A stretch of DNA of 64,000 nt from Tubiluchus corallicola (lineage: Eukaryota; Priapulida; Priapulimorpha; Priapulimorphida; Tubiluchidae). This document shows, piece after piece, positions 32,261 to 53,000 of the stretch (positions are counted from its first letter, which is position 1; every line of letters starts with the position of its first letter). Below the pieces are notes generated by a model that did not search any database, was not told the DNA's origin, and saw nothing but the letters and a program-made list of their open reading frames with translations. The translations under genes were made by a program, and so were the position numbers. Location of the stretch: positions 64,001 to 128,000 of the forward strand of contig JAQGDQ010002381.1 in assembly GCA_030141605.1 (NCBI GenBank). Reading direction: 5' to 3'.

Positions 32261-33104
32261 CCTGAAAGGTAGTTAGTCATGTAACTGAACTTGATCACCG
32301 TCAGTAAAAATAATACCACAATATAGAATAGTTATTTAGTCCATTAGCAATTTAACTAAATAATGTCACAATGCTACCAAATCGTACACACTTTTAATTT
32401 TGCAGTTATGCACATGCAGCATGAACAGAAGTAAAATCAAACAGTGCTCTTCTGAGACGTCCCATTATCGTAATCATAAATAAGACAATGTGCCTTATCT
32501 CTACCTTACAGCTAACAAAGGTCCTGTGAAAAACGAAAACTTCTGTGTCTTAATGGGCCCTTTGTATTCTTTGCGATTTGAATGTGAGTCTTTGAATGTA
32601 AGTAAGACTCTGTTTATGTTTCCAAAGATCCTGAATACGTTCTACCACTTTCAGTAGTATGGAAATTATCGGCCTAAAACCGCTTGCAAATAGGCCTAAT
32701 CAATGAAAGTTCTAATGCAACATGCAGGTTTGTAAAAACGGCTTTTGCAGCTTCAATAAAAACCATTAACGGTAACTGCAAAATGAAATGAAGAATCATT
32801 TTAAAATCAGTTCAAAAGAAGACAAAACGAACTTACTAGTATCAGCAGAGTATTAAGAGAAAAACATGTGCAAGTCCTATTATGGCGCACTAGAGTTTTA
32901 TAAAATAGTTTTGTTTGTTTAGGTCGACGTGTCTGTCTTGGTGAAGCTTTGGCAAGAATGGAGCTGTTTTTATACTTCACGAGCATACTGCAAAACTTTG
33001 ACATTCAGCTACCCCCTGGTGCTCCTAAACCGAGCTTAGAACCACATTTTGGTTTCCTAGTGTCAGCTCCCGAACCTTATAAGATTCAAATGAATGTTCG
33101 TTAA

Positions 33105-33897
33105 TCAACATTAATAAGATAGAATATAGCTGTACGTGAATAGAGAGAAAAATTACTTTAAAAAGAGTTGTTTTTTTTTGCTAAGTGCTGTCAGAAAAGT
33201 TTTAGTGTTAAAGAATTGTAAATTTAAAAAAATATTTAAGTAACGTTTTTTTGTGATTAGGTTTAAAACAGAAATAGTTTAAGTAAACATTTTCAGCATG
33301 AGAAAGCTGGTTGCAAACTAGATTTTACATGTTGGCAGTACTTGATGGCTTAAACTTGCTTTAACGTGAAATATAGATAATTACTCGATCTATCATCGTG
33401 AATTTTGTAATTTCTTTTGTTTACATGTGTCCAGTAGCCAATATTCAATAACTACTTGTGTGTTTTGCCTGAAAAACAAGCATCATAGAAATTCCGTTGC
33501 CTTACATTTGGTGAGGTATCACAGATTCAGCAGAATAAGATTTGCGCGTTAACATTTTCATTTCATTTTTTTATTTGAAACCTCTTGGCACCAGTGAATT
33601 ATAGTAGTTACCACTATATTACTTCAGAAGGCAGACGATAAAACACTTATAAAAATAAGGTTAGACGTTAGTAACGTCAAATCATATTTATTTGATTTTT
33701 TTCTTGTGCCATACAGATTGAAAATTTGTTTGTTTGTTGTTTTTTGTCTGTTATTTGTTTTTCGTGCATTGATTCGTTTGTTTGTGTGCTGATTCGCTTA
33801 CTTGCGTACCTGTTTATTCGTGTTTCTGCTAGTTTTCTCTCATTTTTTAAAATTATTTTCTTAATGACATTTTTATTTAGACTACAACAGTGGCTGA
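33105..33897. other. CYP-B downstream region; no gene seen
   Basis: AT-rich sequence after the CYP-B stop, with a ttgtttgtttg-rich patch near 33725-33830. A 3' untranslated region is expected here, but no clear AATAAA was identified. Confidence 0.45.
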
Positions 33898-34322
33898 TTT
33901 AGGGGGTGTGCTCAAGGGGCCTGGGCCCTCCCTTTCACAGTAACAGTTACAACACACCAAATGAATATTTTCTCTGAATTATACGCATTACAACGATTTC
34001 CTAAATCCTAAAGATGCCTTATATCTGTAAAACTCATGTATCACCAGAAAACAAATGTAAATGATTGTACATTCATGTATGCTGTATAATGTTTATCAAT
34101 ATATTGGCATGTAATCTTAAATCAAAGGTGAAATGAAACCTGTTCTAAACTAGTGAGCGTCCTTGAAGAAATGGCTTTTAGAAGGCAGAAAAGTGGTCGA
34201 AATGCAGTAAAATGTGTTGTTGTCCGGGTGGACCTCGTTGGGGAGCTTACACCGCTCCCCCAACCCCCGTAAGTGCTTTTCTGTTGGACTCACCGTTGTT
34301 CTAAAACCTGTATCCGCCCCTA
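33898..34322. mobile_element. Possible nonautonomous hAT element
   Basis: Starts cagtggctgatttagggggtg and ends acctgtatccgcccct, imperfect inverted ends of the CAGTGGCGGAT type common in hAT-derived MITEs. Flanks (gactacaa and atattaca) do not give a clean 8-bp duplication, so the call is tentative. Confidence 0.45.
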
Positions 34323-35470
34323 TATTACATAAGCGGCTATAACTAATACGGGAACAGAGAAATAGAAGCATTTGAAAACATAATTATATATCCGTTAGTT
34401 ATATACATTTGTAGATCCTTTTAAACTATGTCTTGTTAATTGCTATACTACAAACGCTTGTTTTTTTTCTGTATTTAAAAATAAAATTGTCATAAAACGG
34501 AATGTTGCAGTTGGTTACACTTATTTAATGTGAGCAGTGTGCTGTGTTGCGGGGAAAAGCAATGCATACTACTACTGTTGTTTCCAAAATATTTAAAAGA
34601 CAAGAAAAAGGGTACCTGATGTAGGTTTCAGAAAAATCGCCTTAAAAATTATACTACTTTACAGCAATTATATGTGTACATAGTGCTTGCGTTGAAAGGA
34701 ATTTTTGTTTGTTTTCATTTTAAATCTTCTGCAATACTGTTCTGACGGCGCCATTACATGACGTCACTACGACACGAAAATCAGGGGAAGAAAAGGCATT
34801 GCTAAATTATTTCCAAAAAAATATTCCATGCATATCCATATTACTTACCATTTCGCTTAACTGCTGGAAAGACTTATGTAACTAGAAATAACAATTTAAA
34901 ATATTCGTGCCAATTGGTAAAATGTCGCTGAGTCACCCTTCAGGGTGCGCCACTCAGTAACCAAAATGGTATTTCTAATCTTATTGACAAGATACAGTAA
35001 TTTAAAATTTTACTTAGTTAGTAACATGTATGCTAGGATGCTCTGATTATTTTTTCAAAAATTACTCAGTGTTATCTATGCTAGGATGCTCTGATTATTT
35101 TTTCAAACTTTGCTCAGTGTTATCTAAACTTGTTTCAAACGACCTACCATCAAAATGGCTGCCCCTAATGGTCATCGCGGGAGTAAATTTACACACTTTA
35201 TTCAGCGTTACAGCCGACGCAAACGACGATGCCGACTGCATGCAAAAAGACAGTGTGTAAATGGTATAAATTTCAAGACGAATTTTTTAAGCTTTATGTA
35301 AGTGGAGGTTTTTCTTGTGCTTTAAAAATTTACTTTTAAAATAATCTACAACCTCCTTGCATGAACGTAGTTTCTTCTTGCAAATCTCTGTCTCATTTCC
35401 ATCCTAGTGACCCATCAACTTATACCGGCCAATAATTAATATTACACTCGAGGGTTAGCAACCAGGAAGA
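34323..35470. other. Intergenic; small 52-bp duplication
   Basis: A direct duplication at about 35028-35130 (tgctaggatgctctgatta twice) is the only structure seen. The ORF over it is a by-product. Confidence 0.5.
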
Positions 35471-35477
35471 GATTGTC

Positions 35478-35800
35478 AGAGTGCACTTAAATGTATCCAA
35501 GGTTTTTGATTGATTTCAACATGACGGTTTTTTTTCAAATTACATGCAGCCCATTATTAGATTGGCTAAAATAAAATAATATTTAGAGAGCTGTCATCAA
35601 AGTGTTGTCATTAAGGGATCTGAATGCCTCAGAAAGGATTCACGTAGAGGCGGGAGTCTCCAAGGATAGATTCTACGCCCACTGTTGTTTTGGTGTTCAT
35701 TAATGACACATCTGCAAACTTGGAGAATACTCTTCGTTGTTTACATACTTTTTTCTAACTCTCTCTCTTTTTTGTCCCCTGAAAAATATTAGCCTTGCAG
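35478..35800 (+). mobile_element. LINE reverse transcriptase remnant
   Basis: Broken frames show LNVSKVFD (RT block A, near 35487-35510), GGSLQG*ILRPLLF (the GVPQGSVLGPLLF block) and, in another frame, LVFINDTSANLENTL (35690-35740). The catalytic A-D-D box is not found. Heavily decayed. Confidence 0.55.
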
Positions 35801-36254
35801 TTGAAATCCTAAACTGTGACATTACTAAAATTCAAAACTTGGTATTCAAAGTGGTTAATAACAATGATGGTTCAAAAGTAGTTCAGTAAAATGCTGGAGG
35901 TATAATACTTTTTTCGTAATGCTGAAAATGAAGTAATGAATTGTATTTTCGACTATTAACACAGTGGCTTGCTCAGTGCTGTGTTATCTCCCGGAAACTC
36001 TATATCGAAGACAAAACCGACTGCAATTCTTTTAACACGTTAGTCTATTCAGGTATGTTAATTTAGTCTTTTTATTTTATTTAATTAGCTTTTATTCTGG
36101 GAAGACTTATTGCATAGTGATTGGTTTTTCTTTCTATTCAGTCGTGGTAATTTTTTATAGCTTGTTATATTTTAAATCAATGATGTTTTGCTTTTCATTT
36201 TCTTTTTTTCACTCTGGTGACCTACTGCCTTAACATTTTATCTGTAATATTCAT

Positions 36255-36277
36255 CTGATGAGGCCGTTAGGACGAAA
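36255..36277 (+). other. Hammerhead-ribozyme-like core
   Basis: CTGATGA is followed by GGCCGTTAGGAC (a four-base loop closed by a stem with one mismatch) and GAAA. This is the classic hammerhead core order with a stem II close to GUCC-loop-GGAC. Stems I and III are not obvious. Such cores occur in the terminal repeats of Penelope-like and related elements, and aaataaataa follows. Confidence 0.45.
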
Positions 36278-36452
36278 ACTCCTGAAATAAATAAGTAATC
36301 TATTGTGAGATTATAAAGTGCATTCAACGTTTTATTCAGGCTAAAGATGGCAAGCCTCATGCGCATTTTTTTCACATTTTAGATGATTTAAAAAATTTGG
36401 CGCACGTTATTCCAAAACCGGTAGCCCTTAAAACAGCGCCCTCTTGCCCACG

Positions 36453-36459
36453 TATAAAA
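36453..36459 (+). promoter_or_regulatory. TATA box candidate for CYP-C
   Basis: tataaaa preceded by cccacg, about 355 bp upstream of the CYP-C start codon. It would give a long 5' untranslated region unless a noncoding exon exists. Confidence 0.35.
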
Positions 36460-36812
36460 CAAGTCTAGCATGACCTTGTACTTCAGTAGTCCACTCATAA
36501 GTGAGCTTAAAAATAGGTTTATTTCCGAATTTGCGAGTGCCGTTGCGCTCAGTTAAAGCTTGCTTGTGAGTCTTGTACATAACAGGCAGTACTGCTTAGC
36601 AATAAACAGTCAAATCTCGATATTAGCGTTGATTACATCATTTAAATGTGTTGATTTACATCTACAAACGTTATATTGTAGACACGTGTATAAAAAACAC
36701 GTCTTCAAAATTAGTGCGACGCTTTCAAATATCCCAAGCGGCCAAGGCAGTGAAATCTATTTTTAAAAAAATTGCAGTCTGTTGTGTTTAATGCAGCAAC
36801 ATCGACATTAGC

Positions 36813-44845
<8,033 letters not shown>

Positions 44846-45792
44846 AGTGTCGAACACCCACAAGTACAAGAGTTTCATATGAAAATCTGCATGATTGTTC
44901 ATGCAACGTAGGGTCAAGCGGTAAGGGGCTAGGCGCCTAGAGGAGAAGTTTCAGATGCAAAAGCAGGAACTTTTGCCATGGGAGGAATTCGGTCAGACGA
45001 AGAACTCTAATCTGGGGGGAAATGTATTCTATGCACTGTGTATACACCTATACTTAACCAAATGAACTGCTGCTAATATACACAAGTTAGTAAGCTGCGT
45101 GCAGACGAAAGTTAGAATTAAAACACATTGAAGTTTTGTGAAGATTTAATTAACTATCATCTTTTTCTATTAATGCACTTAAACATTGAAGTTTTGTGAT
45201 GATTCAATTAACTATCATCTTTTTTCTATTAATGCACTTAAAAAGAGGAGCTTTAAACTTGTAATTCTTTAGCAACTCATTTGGACATTAAATCATGTAC
45301 ATGTTTTATGACGAATTAAAATACTGATTTCGTTTTTCATTTGATTTAACTAATTCAAGATTAAAGTTGTTTTAATAATTAAAGTGCAGAGGCAGAAAAA
45401 TTAATGGAGTAAATTTAGGAAACCAGGAATCGCAAAGGTTGGCATGCGAATCAGAGCTCCGAGCGTCATTGGCTGGGGAATTGAACAAATACAGATGTTT
45501 CCAGAGCAAGGGTATACCTTGTTTTAGTCCTTTATTTCAAATACACGTTTTACGTAGCTTGATAGATATCCAACTCTAGAATGTAAATAAATAATAGACA
45601 GCAAATCATGTGTTCCAGTAAAAATGACAAAGAAAAATTATTAAAACACGGAAGACTACAATGAAATTATATTTGTTGTAGTTTTAATTATTATATATAT
45701 ATATAATTGTTATAATATATATATATATATAAATATTAGAAACCTAAATAATTACTGTTTAAATATAAATAAAAATAAAACGATGGGATGCT
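44846..45792. other. CYP-C 3' flank; 61-bp tandem duplication
   Basis: A near-perfect duplication of about 61 bp spans 45125-45243 (acattgaagttttgtga, ctattaatgcacttaa twice). TA-rich sequence lies at 45690-45735. No gene. Confidence 0.55.
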
Positions 45793-47095
45793 TTATCCTT
45801 TGATCTGAGGTCTGACAACTGTATAATTCTCGTCAACGCAACACGCCTTGCAAGTATCACAAGCCCTGGAATAAGAAAAAAAACCGTCTAATTATTATTA
45901 ATAAAATTGGATACTTTTAAACTGTTGATGTGTATCGATATTTTTATCATTTAACCGTTACATAGGATAAATGGTTGGGGCTTTCTGACAGTCTATTGTG
46001 GCTTTTTGACAATCTATTGTGGCTTTCTGACAATCTATATTTAGAGGTCATCTGATGCAACCGTAACCTGCAAAATTACAACCGTTAAAACAAAAAACCA
46101 AACAAACACAAAAACAAACAAATAAACAAACAGCAGACACAAACACACAAATAAACAAACAGACAAACAAGCAAGCAAACAGCTAAAACAAAAGCCAAAT
46201 TCCCATGCAGAGATTAAAAAGTCCTATTCAAAGTCCTATTCAATTTATTGTACTTACGATTTGATACTTACACACATTTCTCATGATATCCACACTGCTT
46301 AATTCTGGGATCGCATGGCCACACAAAACAGTAATACGTAACTGGAGCCCAACAACCTGTAACCAAGAAAACTCCTTTTACGAGTGTCGTGGTGGCTGTC
46401 TCTCTGCCGGAGTGCACCACCATAATGGACGTTCTCTATTACTTAATAAACATTTCCGAAATTTAACAACAATTACGACGTATCTGAACTGAAAACGTAG
46501 GTGGAAGTTCAAAACAAACAAGCGTAGGAGCGATTAGATGTAAGTAACCTCTTGCAAAAGTAATTCACCATTTGTTTTGATCCCGTTAATAGTAAGTGCA
46601 TTTAATCTAGACAACGGAATTCTAATTTATCACTGTAACAACTTGAAAGAACAGTACTCACCGCTTAGGAGACATTCATTTTCTGGTGGATGTTTCAATT
46701 TATCAAAAAAACTTGCAGCTGTCACTTCTAAATTAAAAAACACCAAACCGTATTACTGTAAGTTATGTACGTCTATACTGTACGGTACTTGTCAAAAAAC
46801 TTTCAGTTGTCACTTGTAAATTAAAACTACCATACCGTATTACTGTAAGTTATGTATGTCTATACTGTACGGTACTTGTCAAAAAACTTTTCGTTGTCAC
46901 TTCTAAATTAAAAAAACACCAAAGAGTATTACTCTAAGTTATTCTTAACAAGTCTATAGATACTGTACGTATAGAACATAGATTCGTATAGAATACTATG
47001 ATTTCAAATTATAATAATGCAAACTTACCGTATCCTAAGTTAGCAACTAGCCCCACAAAAACACAAACCATGAAAATTGTCTTTGACGAATCCAT
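45793..47095 (-). CDS. Secreted cysteine-rich peptide, 74 aa, three exons
   Basis: Minus-strand exons 47095-47029, 46356-46272 and 45865-45793 join in consistent phases (1 then 2) to 225 nt. All use GT-AG with strong donors (gtaagt twice). Exon 1 encodes a signal peptide (core TIFMVCVFVGLVA). The mature part of about 50 residues has nine cysteines in the spacing C-x7-C-x4-C-x6-C-x5-C-x2-C-x2-C-x2-CC and ends in a basic tail. A TATA-like gtatatatac lies at about 47261-47270, roughly 170 bp upstream. The family is not recognised; size, secretion and Cys density are like many invertebrate host-defence or signalling peptides, which is only an analogy. The odd cysteine count may mean dimerisation or an error. 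Confidence 0.7.
45960..46200. repeat. 26-bp triplet repeat and AAAC-rich tract
   Basis: ttctgacaatctattgtggc repeats three times at 45983-46040. 46085-46190 is rich in caaacaaacaaa. Both are in intron 2 of the cysteine-rich gene. Confidence 0.8.
46695..46950. repeat. Roughly 90-bp tandem repeat, 2.7 copies
   Basis: Copies share tgtcacttctaaatta, cgtattactgtaagttatg and ctatactgtacggtacttg. Intron 1 of the cysteine-rich gene. Confidence 0.85.
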
Positions 47096-47260
47096 TTCAA
47101 AATGTCTTGCAACGTTGTTGGCGTATAAATGTTTCTTAATTCAATTTCTGAAATTCAGTGTCTTTATGAATTCATTTACGACTGTACGTTGAGGTAACAT
47201 ACGTCCTGCAGTCTTGCTTCGACAGTAAACTATCGCATTAAATGTTCAAGGGTATGAGGG

Positions 47261-47270
47261 CTGTATATAT
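47261..47270 (-). promoter_or_regulatory. TATA box candidate for the cysteine-rich gene
   Basis: tatatatac on the minus strand followed by ccctcataccc. The distance leaves about 140 nt of 5' untranslated sequence before the ATG at 47095. Confidence 0.45.
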
Positions 47271-47574
47271 ACGTAATTCATACAAGACTCGTGCTCACAA
47301 ACAACAACATACAATAGTTTGTGGAACAGGATGCTGGTGTTTCCTTTTAGCTATTTAACTACTCACGACTACATGTAGTGTAATAACTGATCCGTGTAGC
47401 TTCTGAGAGCTCAAAAAGTTGTTACGTACGTAGCCTTTCTGCATCACAATTTTCTTAAGTATAGACCTACATTTATTAGAAACGAAAATACTTCGCTCAG
47501 ACGGAAACTTGTAAACACAAAACATCACAGACATTTTAATAGTCCAGCAGGGAACATCTCTTTGTTCATTGCCA

Positions 47575-47895
47575 TCACCACTACATTCACTAACAGCATC
47601 ACCATCACCATCATCGTCGTCGTCATCATCAACAACGACAACGACAACAGCAGCAGTAACAACAACAATAACATCATCGTGGTCATCAGCATCATCATCA
47701 TCATCAACGACAACGACAATAACAACAACAGCAGCAGCAACAACAATAACAATAACATCGTCGTGGTCATCAGCATCATCATCATCATCCTCACCATCAT
47801 CATCAACGACAACAACAACAACAGCAGCAGCAGCAGCAGCAACAACAACAACAATAACCTCGTCGTGGTCATCAGCATCATCATCATCATCATGA
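47575..47895. repeat. Compound trinucleotide repeats (ATC/AAC/AGC)n
   Basis: Blocks of catcat, caacga, aacaac, cagcag and cgtcgt recur in three similar modules (each ending tcgtggtcatcagcatcat). All six frames are open over parts of it; no gene is implied. Confidence 0.95.
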
Positions 47896-48556
47896 TTGAC
47901 GATAACAACAGGTACATTCGTGGGCATTGCTTAAGGTACTATGAGGCCAACCCTTATGTACATAAATGATAAAAAACCATCAAACATAATTATTAGAATC
48001 TATAGTTTAACGAGTGATTATTATTTTTCTAAAACGTCACGGATATTAACATTCTGTACAGGAAAACAATCAAAGCTATACATAACAAAACTAATTCCTC
48101 ATAATCAGGCTGACTTGAGCCAGTAATATAGCAAATTATGTTCAAAAAACACAGTGAAATTGTCAACGAATTACAGATTATTTAATACATGATACTTAAT
48201 CAATAGATAATTAACGTTTAATAAAATTAATTTACTGTCAGTAATTGTCAAAGAGTTTCGTTCACCAACTTAAGAAAACGAAACAAACACTGCACAAACC
48301 GTTTAAACAAATTAAACTGCATACAGTTTTTCGCTGTTCAGAAACTGAGGTTTACATTACCAAAATTATTATGCTTAATGAATGAATAGTTTAATAATAC
48401 TTGTTAATGAAGTATAGAGTTACCATAATAAAAAGTCATCAATCATCGAAAAACATGCTTTCAACGATTGTTGGCCATCTTTATTACACTAAACTGCGTT
48501 CAAAATCAAGTAGTCGAATATTTTAACCACTTATCGTGAATCCACTTTGTTGCGTA

Positions 48557-48958
48557 CAGGGGCGTATCAATACTTTACAGCGTCCTAGGCTGATTATTCT
48601 GTCTGGTCCATTTCTATTGCGAACTTATATAATGAGCACGATAAACAATTACTTGTGGTGTATTAGAAACACTATTAACCTAGTTTTACGTGGTCATTAT
48701 TATTAACATGTATTTGCACAGCGCAGGCTGCGCAACTGCTTTTTGTGTAATACCTTGCACCTGTTCGTTATGTGGCACTTATATAAAAGTTGCTCTCACT
48801 AATATAAAATGATGTATTAGAAAATGCGCCCTTTACATGAATATGAAAGTACACACATTTTCCAAGTAAAATAAGAATTTTTTCTAAAACGTGACGCTCT
48901 TCGGACCTTTGGCGCCCTAGGCTTTAGCCTAGTTAGCCTATTTGTTAATACGCCCATT
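48557..48958. mobile_element. Possible small DNA transposon
   Basis: Starts caggggcgtatcaata and ends gttaatacgcccatta, inverted ends of about 13 bp with mismatches. The segment ggcgccctaggctttagcc before the right end is typical of GC-rich MITE subterminals. Target duplication is unclear. Confidence 0.4.
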
Positions 48959-48989
48959 ATTGTATACAATGTCTGCGAGCAAACAAGAA

Positions 48990-49830
48990 AAGAACATTAC
49001 GTTAAAATTGCAACCCAACATAAATCATCACAATTATTTTGCAACGTGAAAGACCTGCCTACTACACAAATACAAACTTTATCGTGAACTACATAAGTTA
49101 TCAAAGCACGCAAGAAAAGCCTGCCACATTGATTCGGAATTCAAGAGATGATTTCGTCTTAAATGAATTCTACAAAATTTATAATGTAATATTCTCTCAA
49201 GTATGGGCCATAATCGTAATGACATAGTAGCTAAAACTCTGATCAATACATATTGTCTACCCAATGTCTACCATACATATTTGTTATACGGATGCGAAAT
49301 TGGGGGTATATCAGACAATGAAGTTAATGCCATTAGGGTAAAATGGAACACTGCTTATAGAAAAATATTCGATTTTAGACAAAATGAAAGCGTCAAATTG
49401 TTAATGTATTTTTGTGGCGCATTGCCTGCGAGTTATTTAGTAGATAGTCGAAAATTAAACTTTGTGAGAAAAATTGTAAACTCCTGCACATTGAGAATTC
49501 CAAAGCCATGCTACTATGTAAATAACAGTCAAGTAACTTTAAGATTTAAACATGGTTGTACTGTAGCTCTAAATCCTAAACGAAAATGTAAAATTAAAGG
49601 TTAAGAACTCATTTAAAGATTATGTTTTAAGATATCTATTATAGCTCCTTACAACACTGTATAATGTAATATAATTACAAGGGAACTACAATGTGTGGTT
49701 ATTATAAAGTTGAATGTCTGTAGATATGTTATTTTACTAATATCGCATTACCTGTTTTACTAACATTTTTATCTTTGTGAGCTGTATATTTTTTATACGA
49801 AATAAACTCATAATAACAATAATAATTGTA
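48990..49830 (+). mobile_element. LINE C-terminal fragment
   Basis: The frame 49203-49604 reads NTYCLPNVYHTYLLYGCEI, then VKWNTAYRKIFDFR, ESVKLLMYFCGALPASYLVDSR and KLNFVRKI. This is the region after the RT domain in many non-LTR elements. The 3' end has aataaactcataataacaataataa at about 49800. The RT core is absent, so it is a 5'-truncated insertion. Confidence 0.75.
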
Positions 49831-50027
49831 AGTTTCTGTGAAATAATAGTTAAGTTGAAAAGAATTTGGCAGTAGCTATTCACACACTTGCGGGGCAGGC
49901 GGGGCAGAGGACACAATCGATTACAGTGCCATGCCCACAGTGGCTATTTTGGATGGCATCAAGAAAACTTAACACACAGTATTATAAGACATAATAATAT
50001 TTACATTTCAGACTTGCACTGGCATTA

Positions 50028-53000
50028 TCATGCCACGCAAGTTAGTTTATCAACAGTTTCACGACATTCTTCACATTTTACTTCGCAACACCATTCGAAT
50101 TTACAATTGCAGCTTGTAAACAGTTGCAGGGTCTGTCGGCGAACTTTCAAACCGCAGTTTTTACACAAGGTTTTACAGCTTCGTCTCTCTGATTGTGAAA
50201 TTTCTTTTCCCTTTCGTTTAGAGCAAAGCCTGCCCGCTGTTCCAACATGTCCTGTAATTCATTGAAAGCCACATAAATTTGTATTGTGAACTGATACACA
50301 TTTGTCTTAAAAAAACCCAAGAATGCAGCGACAATAAGATCAAGATTAAGCTTATAGTTATGAGAACTTTTTTACCTATTCTAAATTTGACAGTACATGT
50401 TTACGTCATGATACTTTTATTAATTTAGCAAACTGATAAATGTGCATCAGCGCTTGGTATTAAAAATAAAATTTATTATGTGAAGAAAGACTTTGTTCAT
50501 CTAACTGGGCACCAAGTCAAAGGATGTAATAATCATTATGCTATATATGGGTCGCAGAAACAGAGGCTTAAAAGTTTAGCACCAAAACGCCAAAAGATTG
50601 AGTTCAACTAACGAAACGGTTAAACATCTCGCATAAAAAAGCTAAACAAGAAACTTCATGACCCATTTGTTACTGTCAATGAAAAATGATAGGAATGCTT
50701 ACAGAAAGCCGCGATTTTGTTTCAATATAAATATATGCATAACCTGTATTCTGAGGATTACCCACATATCACAATACCGAAAGTAAAGTAAAGTAAAGTA
50801 AAGTAAAGTAAAGTAAAGTAAAGTAAAGTAAAGTAAAGTAAAGTAAAGTAAAGTAAAGTAAAGTAAAGTAAAGTAAAGTAAAGTAAAGTAAAGTAAAGTA
50901 AAGTAAAGTAAAGTAAAGTAAAGTAAAGTAAAGTAAAGTAAAGTAAAGTAAAGTAAAGTAAAGTAAAGTAAAGTAAAGTAAAGTAAAGTAAAGTAAAGTA
51001 AAGTAAAGTAAAGTAAAACAAAGTAAGGTAAAGCAAAGCAAAGTAAAGTAAGGCAAAGTAAAGTAAAGTAAAGTAAAGTAAAGTAAAGTACAGTAAAGTA
51101 AAGTAAAGTAAAGTAAAGTAAAGTAAAGTAAAGTAAAGTAAAGTAAAGTAAAGTAAAGTAAAGTAAAGTAAAGTAAAGTAAAGTAAAGTAAAGTAAAGTA
51201 AAGTAAAGTAAAGTAAAGTAAAAGTAAAGTAAAGTAAAGTAAAGTAAAGTAAAGTAAAGTAAAGTAAAGTAAAGTAAAGTAAAGTAAAGTAAAGTAAAGT
51301 AAAGTAAAGTAAAGTAAAGTAAAGTAAAGTAAAGTAAATTAATGTAAAGCAAAGCAAAGAAAAGCAAAGTAAAGTAAAGCAAAGCAAAGTAAAGTAACAC
51401 AAAGTAAAGCAAAGCAAAGCAAAATACGGCAAAGTGAAGTAAAGAAAAGTAAATTAACTTTAAGCAAAATATGGCAAAGTAAAGTAAAGTAAAAATAATG
51501 CAAAACAAAGTAAAGCTAAGTATATTGTAAAGTTGTAAAGTTGAGTAAGGTAAGGTAAAGTTAGACAAAGAAAAATAAATTAAACATCGTACCGGACTTC
51601 ATACCTTCTGTAATATTAGCTTTGCAATAGTCATGGGATGGTTCCAAATAGACGAGACTCCTCCTTTTTAGGGAAGGTATTTCTTCAATACGTCCTGTAT
51701 TCATCAATTTCAATTCGCCGTTTTTATAGTCAACTTTCACCGCTTTCCAGTATCTCTTCTTCAAGTAATCGCCAACTTTCCGGAAATCGGACAACTGCAG
51801 CCAACATGTTTGCGTCGAACAACTTCCGGATACGCCGTGGCACTTGCAGGTTCGTTTTAGAGTATGGCGGACCGCCTGATAACAACAAATTTTGCTCTTT
51901 AATCTTGACCATAATCAATGCAAACAAATATTCTAGTAGACGTAAGTTAAAACATACTGCAAGAGCAATCTGTATTTCAATTTAGAGATAGCATGTACTT
52001 CTACGACCTTCGACACGTGATCAATTGTTTCTTTGGCTGTTGCTGCATTTGGCCGTTAGGCAACTTTTGCAATCGAGTTTTCTAGTTATTCAGTTTTGTA
52101 ACAAATAAAAATAAAATTCAACAACAAACAACTTAAAAAATAAATTCAAGCCAGAAATTCAAAAAATATTATATTTATTAATCAAAGAGGCGTCACTTTA
52201 AAATACCTCATCTTTCTTACCAGTAGATAGCACCACGTTATGCATATTACGCTATTACTAGCGCTGTTTACGTGGTAGAGTCCCCATCTACTAAAATCAG
52301 TGTTAAACTAAAAAAGTTAGTACGCCTTTAATTTCAATTATTCATAATTTCTATTATTACACTTTGCGTTAAGTAGTGAAAATATTCAATTGTGCTTTAC
52401 TATGTTAATATAAATAAAGGTGTTAAGTGAACTTACTGCTCTCCCTGCTTTATTATTGTGCAGATTCATCAAAGCTGTTGCATCTTTCCCAGTTTCCAAA
52501 GCGTCTACGAACTGCTTACTTATTTGCTCTCCAAATTTGACATTGTCACTGCACCCACCCCAAGTCCAGCCCGGAGCTGCTATAACAAAACAAAACACAA
52601 AGATGGCAGAAACAAAGTATTAAGAAACAAACTGCGAAGATATTTGACAGGTAGAATTTTCCATAGATGTAATTTCTAGGTGTCAACTAAACTAAACTAA
52701 ACTAAACTAAACTAAACTAAACTAAACTAAACTAAACTAAACTAAACTAAACTAAACTAAACTAAACTAAACTAAACTAAACTAAACTAAACTAAACTAA
52801 ACTAAACTAAACTAAACTAAACTAAACTATACTATACTAAATATGGAACTATATAATAAAACGCCTTTCAGAGCAAAAATGATCAGTCACGATGTGTTAA
52901 TACCAAGAGACATCTATATCATACACCTATTCCGAGATTTCAAAGACTATTCACTTCAGTTTACACGTCTTTTTGCACAGTTTCGCAACTTGGTAAGACG

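Larger units (their letters stand above)
25741..33104 (+). pseudogene. Cytochrome P450, clan 2, gene B, truncated by stop in exon 3
   Basis: Exons are 25741-26074, 27107-27461, 29281-(about 29386), 30729-30953, 31231-31446 and 32923-33104. Exon lengths and phases equal those of CYP-A wherever complete. The N-terminal anchor, PPGPVGWP, I-helix AGTETTS, ExxR (EIQR), FRPERHL and heme loop [11 protein letters not shown] are all present. In exon 3 the frame meets TAA at 29387 and TGA at 29390 after ...PDDFVSLI, about 20 codons before the expected exon end, and no phase-1 donor precedes it. Translation would stop near residue 265, before the I-helix and heme loop. Either it is a recent pseudogene, a damaged allele or an assembly fault; no other lesion was found. 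Confidence 0.8.

Noticed and set aside
47355-47969. 190-codon acidic/valine ORF and overlapping Ser/Thr ORF
   Set aside because: Entirely trinucleotide-repeat derived, open on several frames and on both strands.
50699-51568. 289-codon minus-strand ORF of [10 protein letters not shown] repeats
   Set aside because: It is the translation of (AAAGT)n in a Wnt8 intron.
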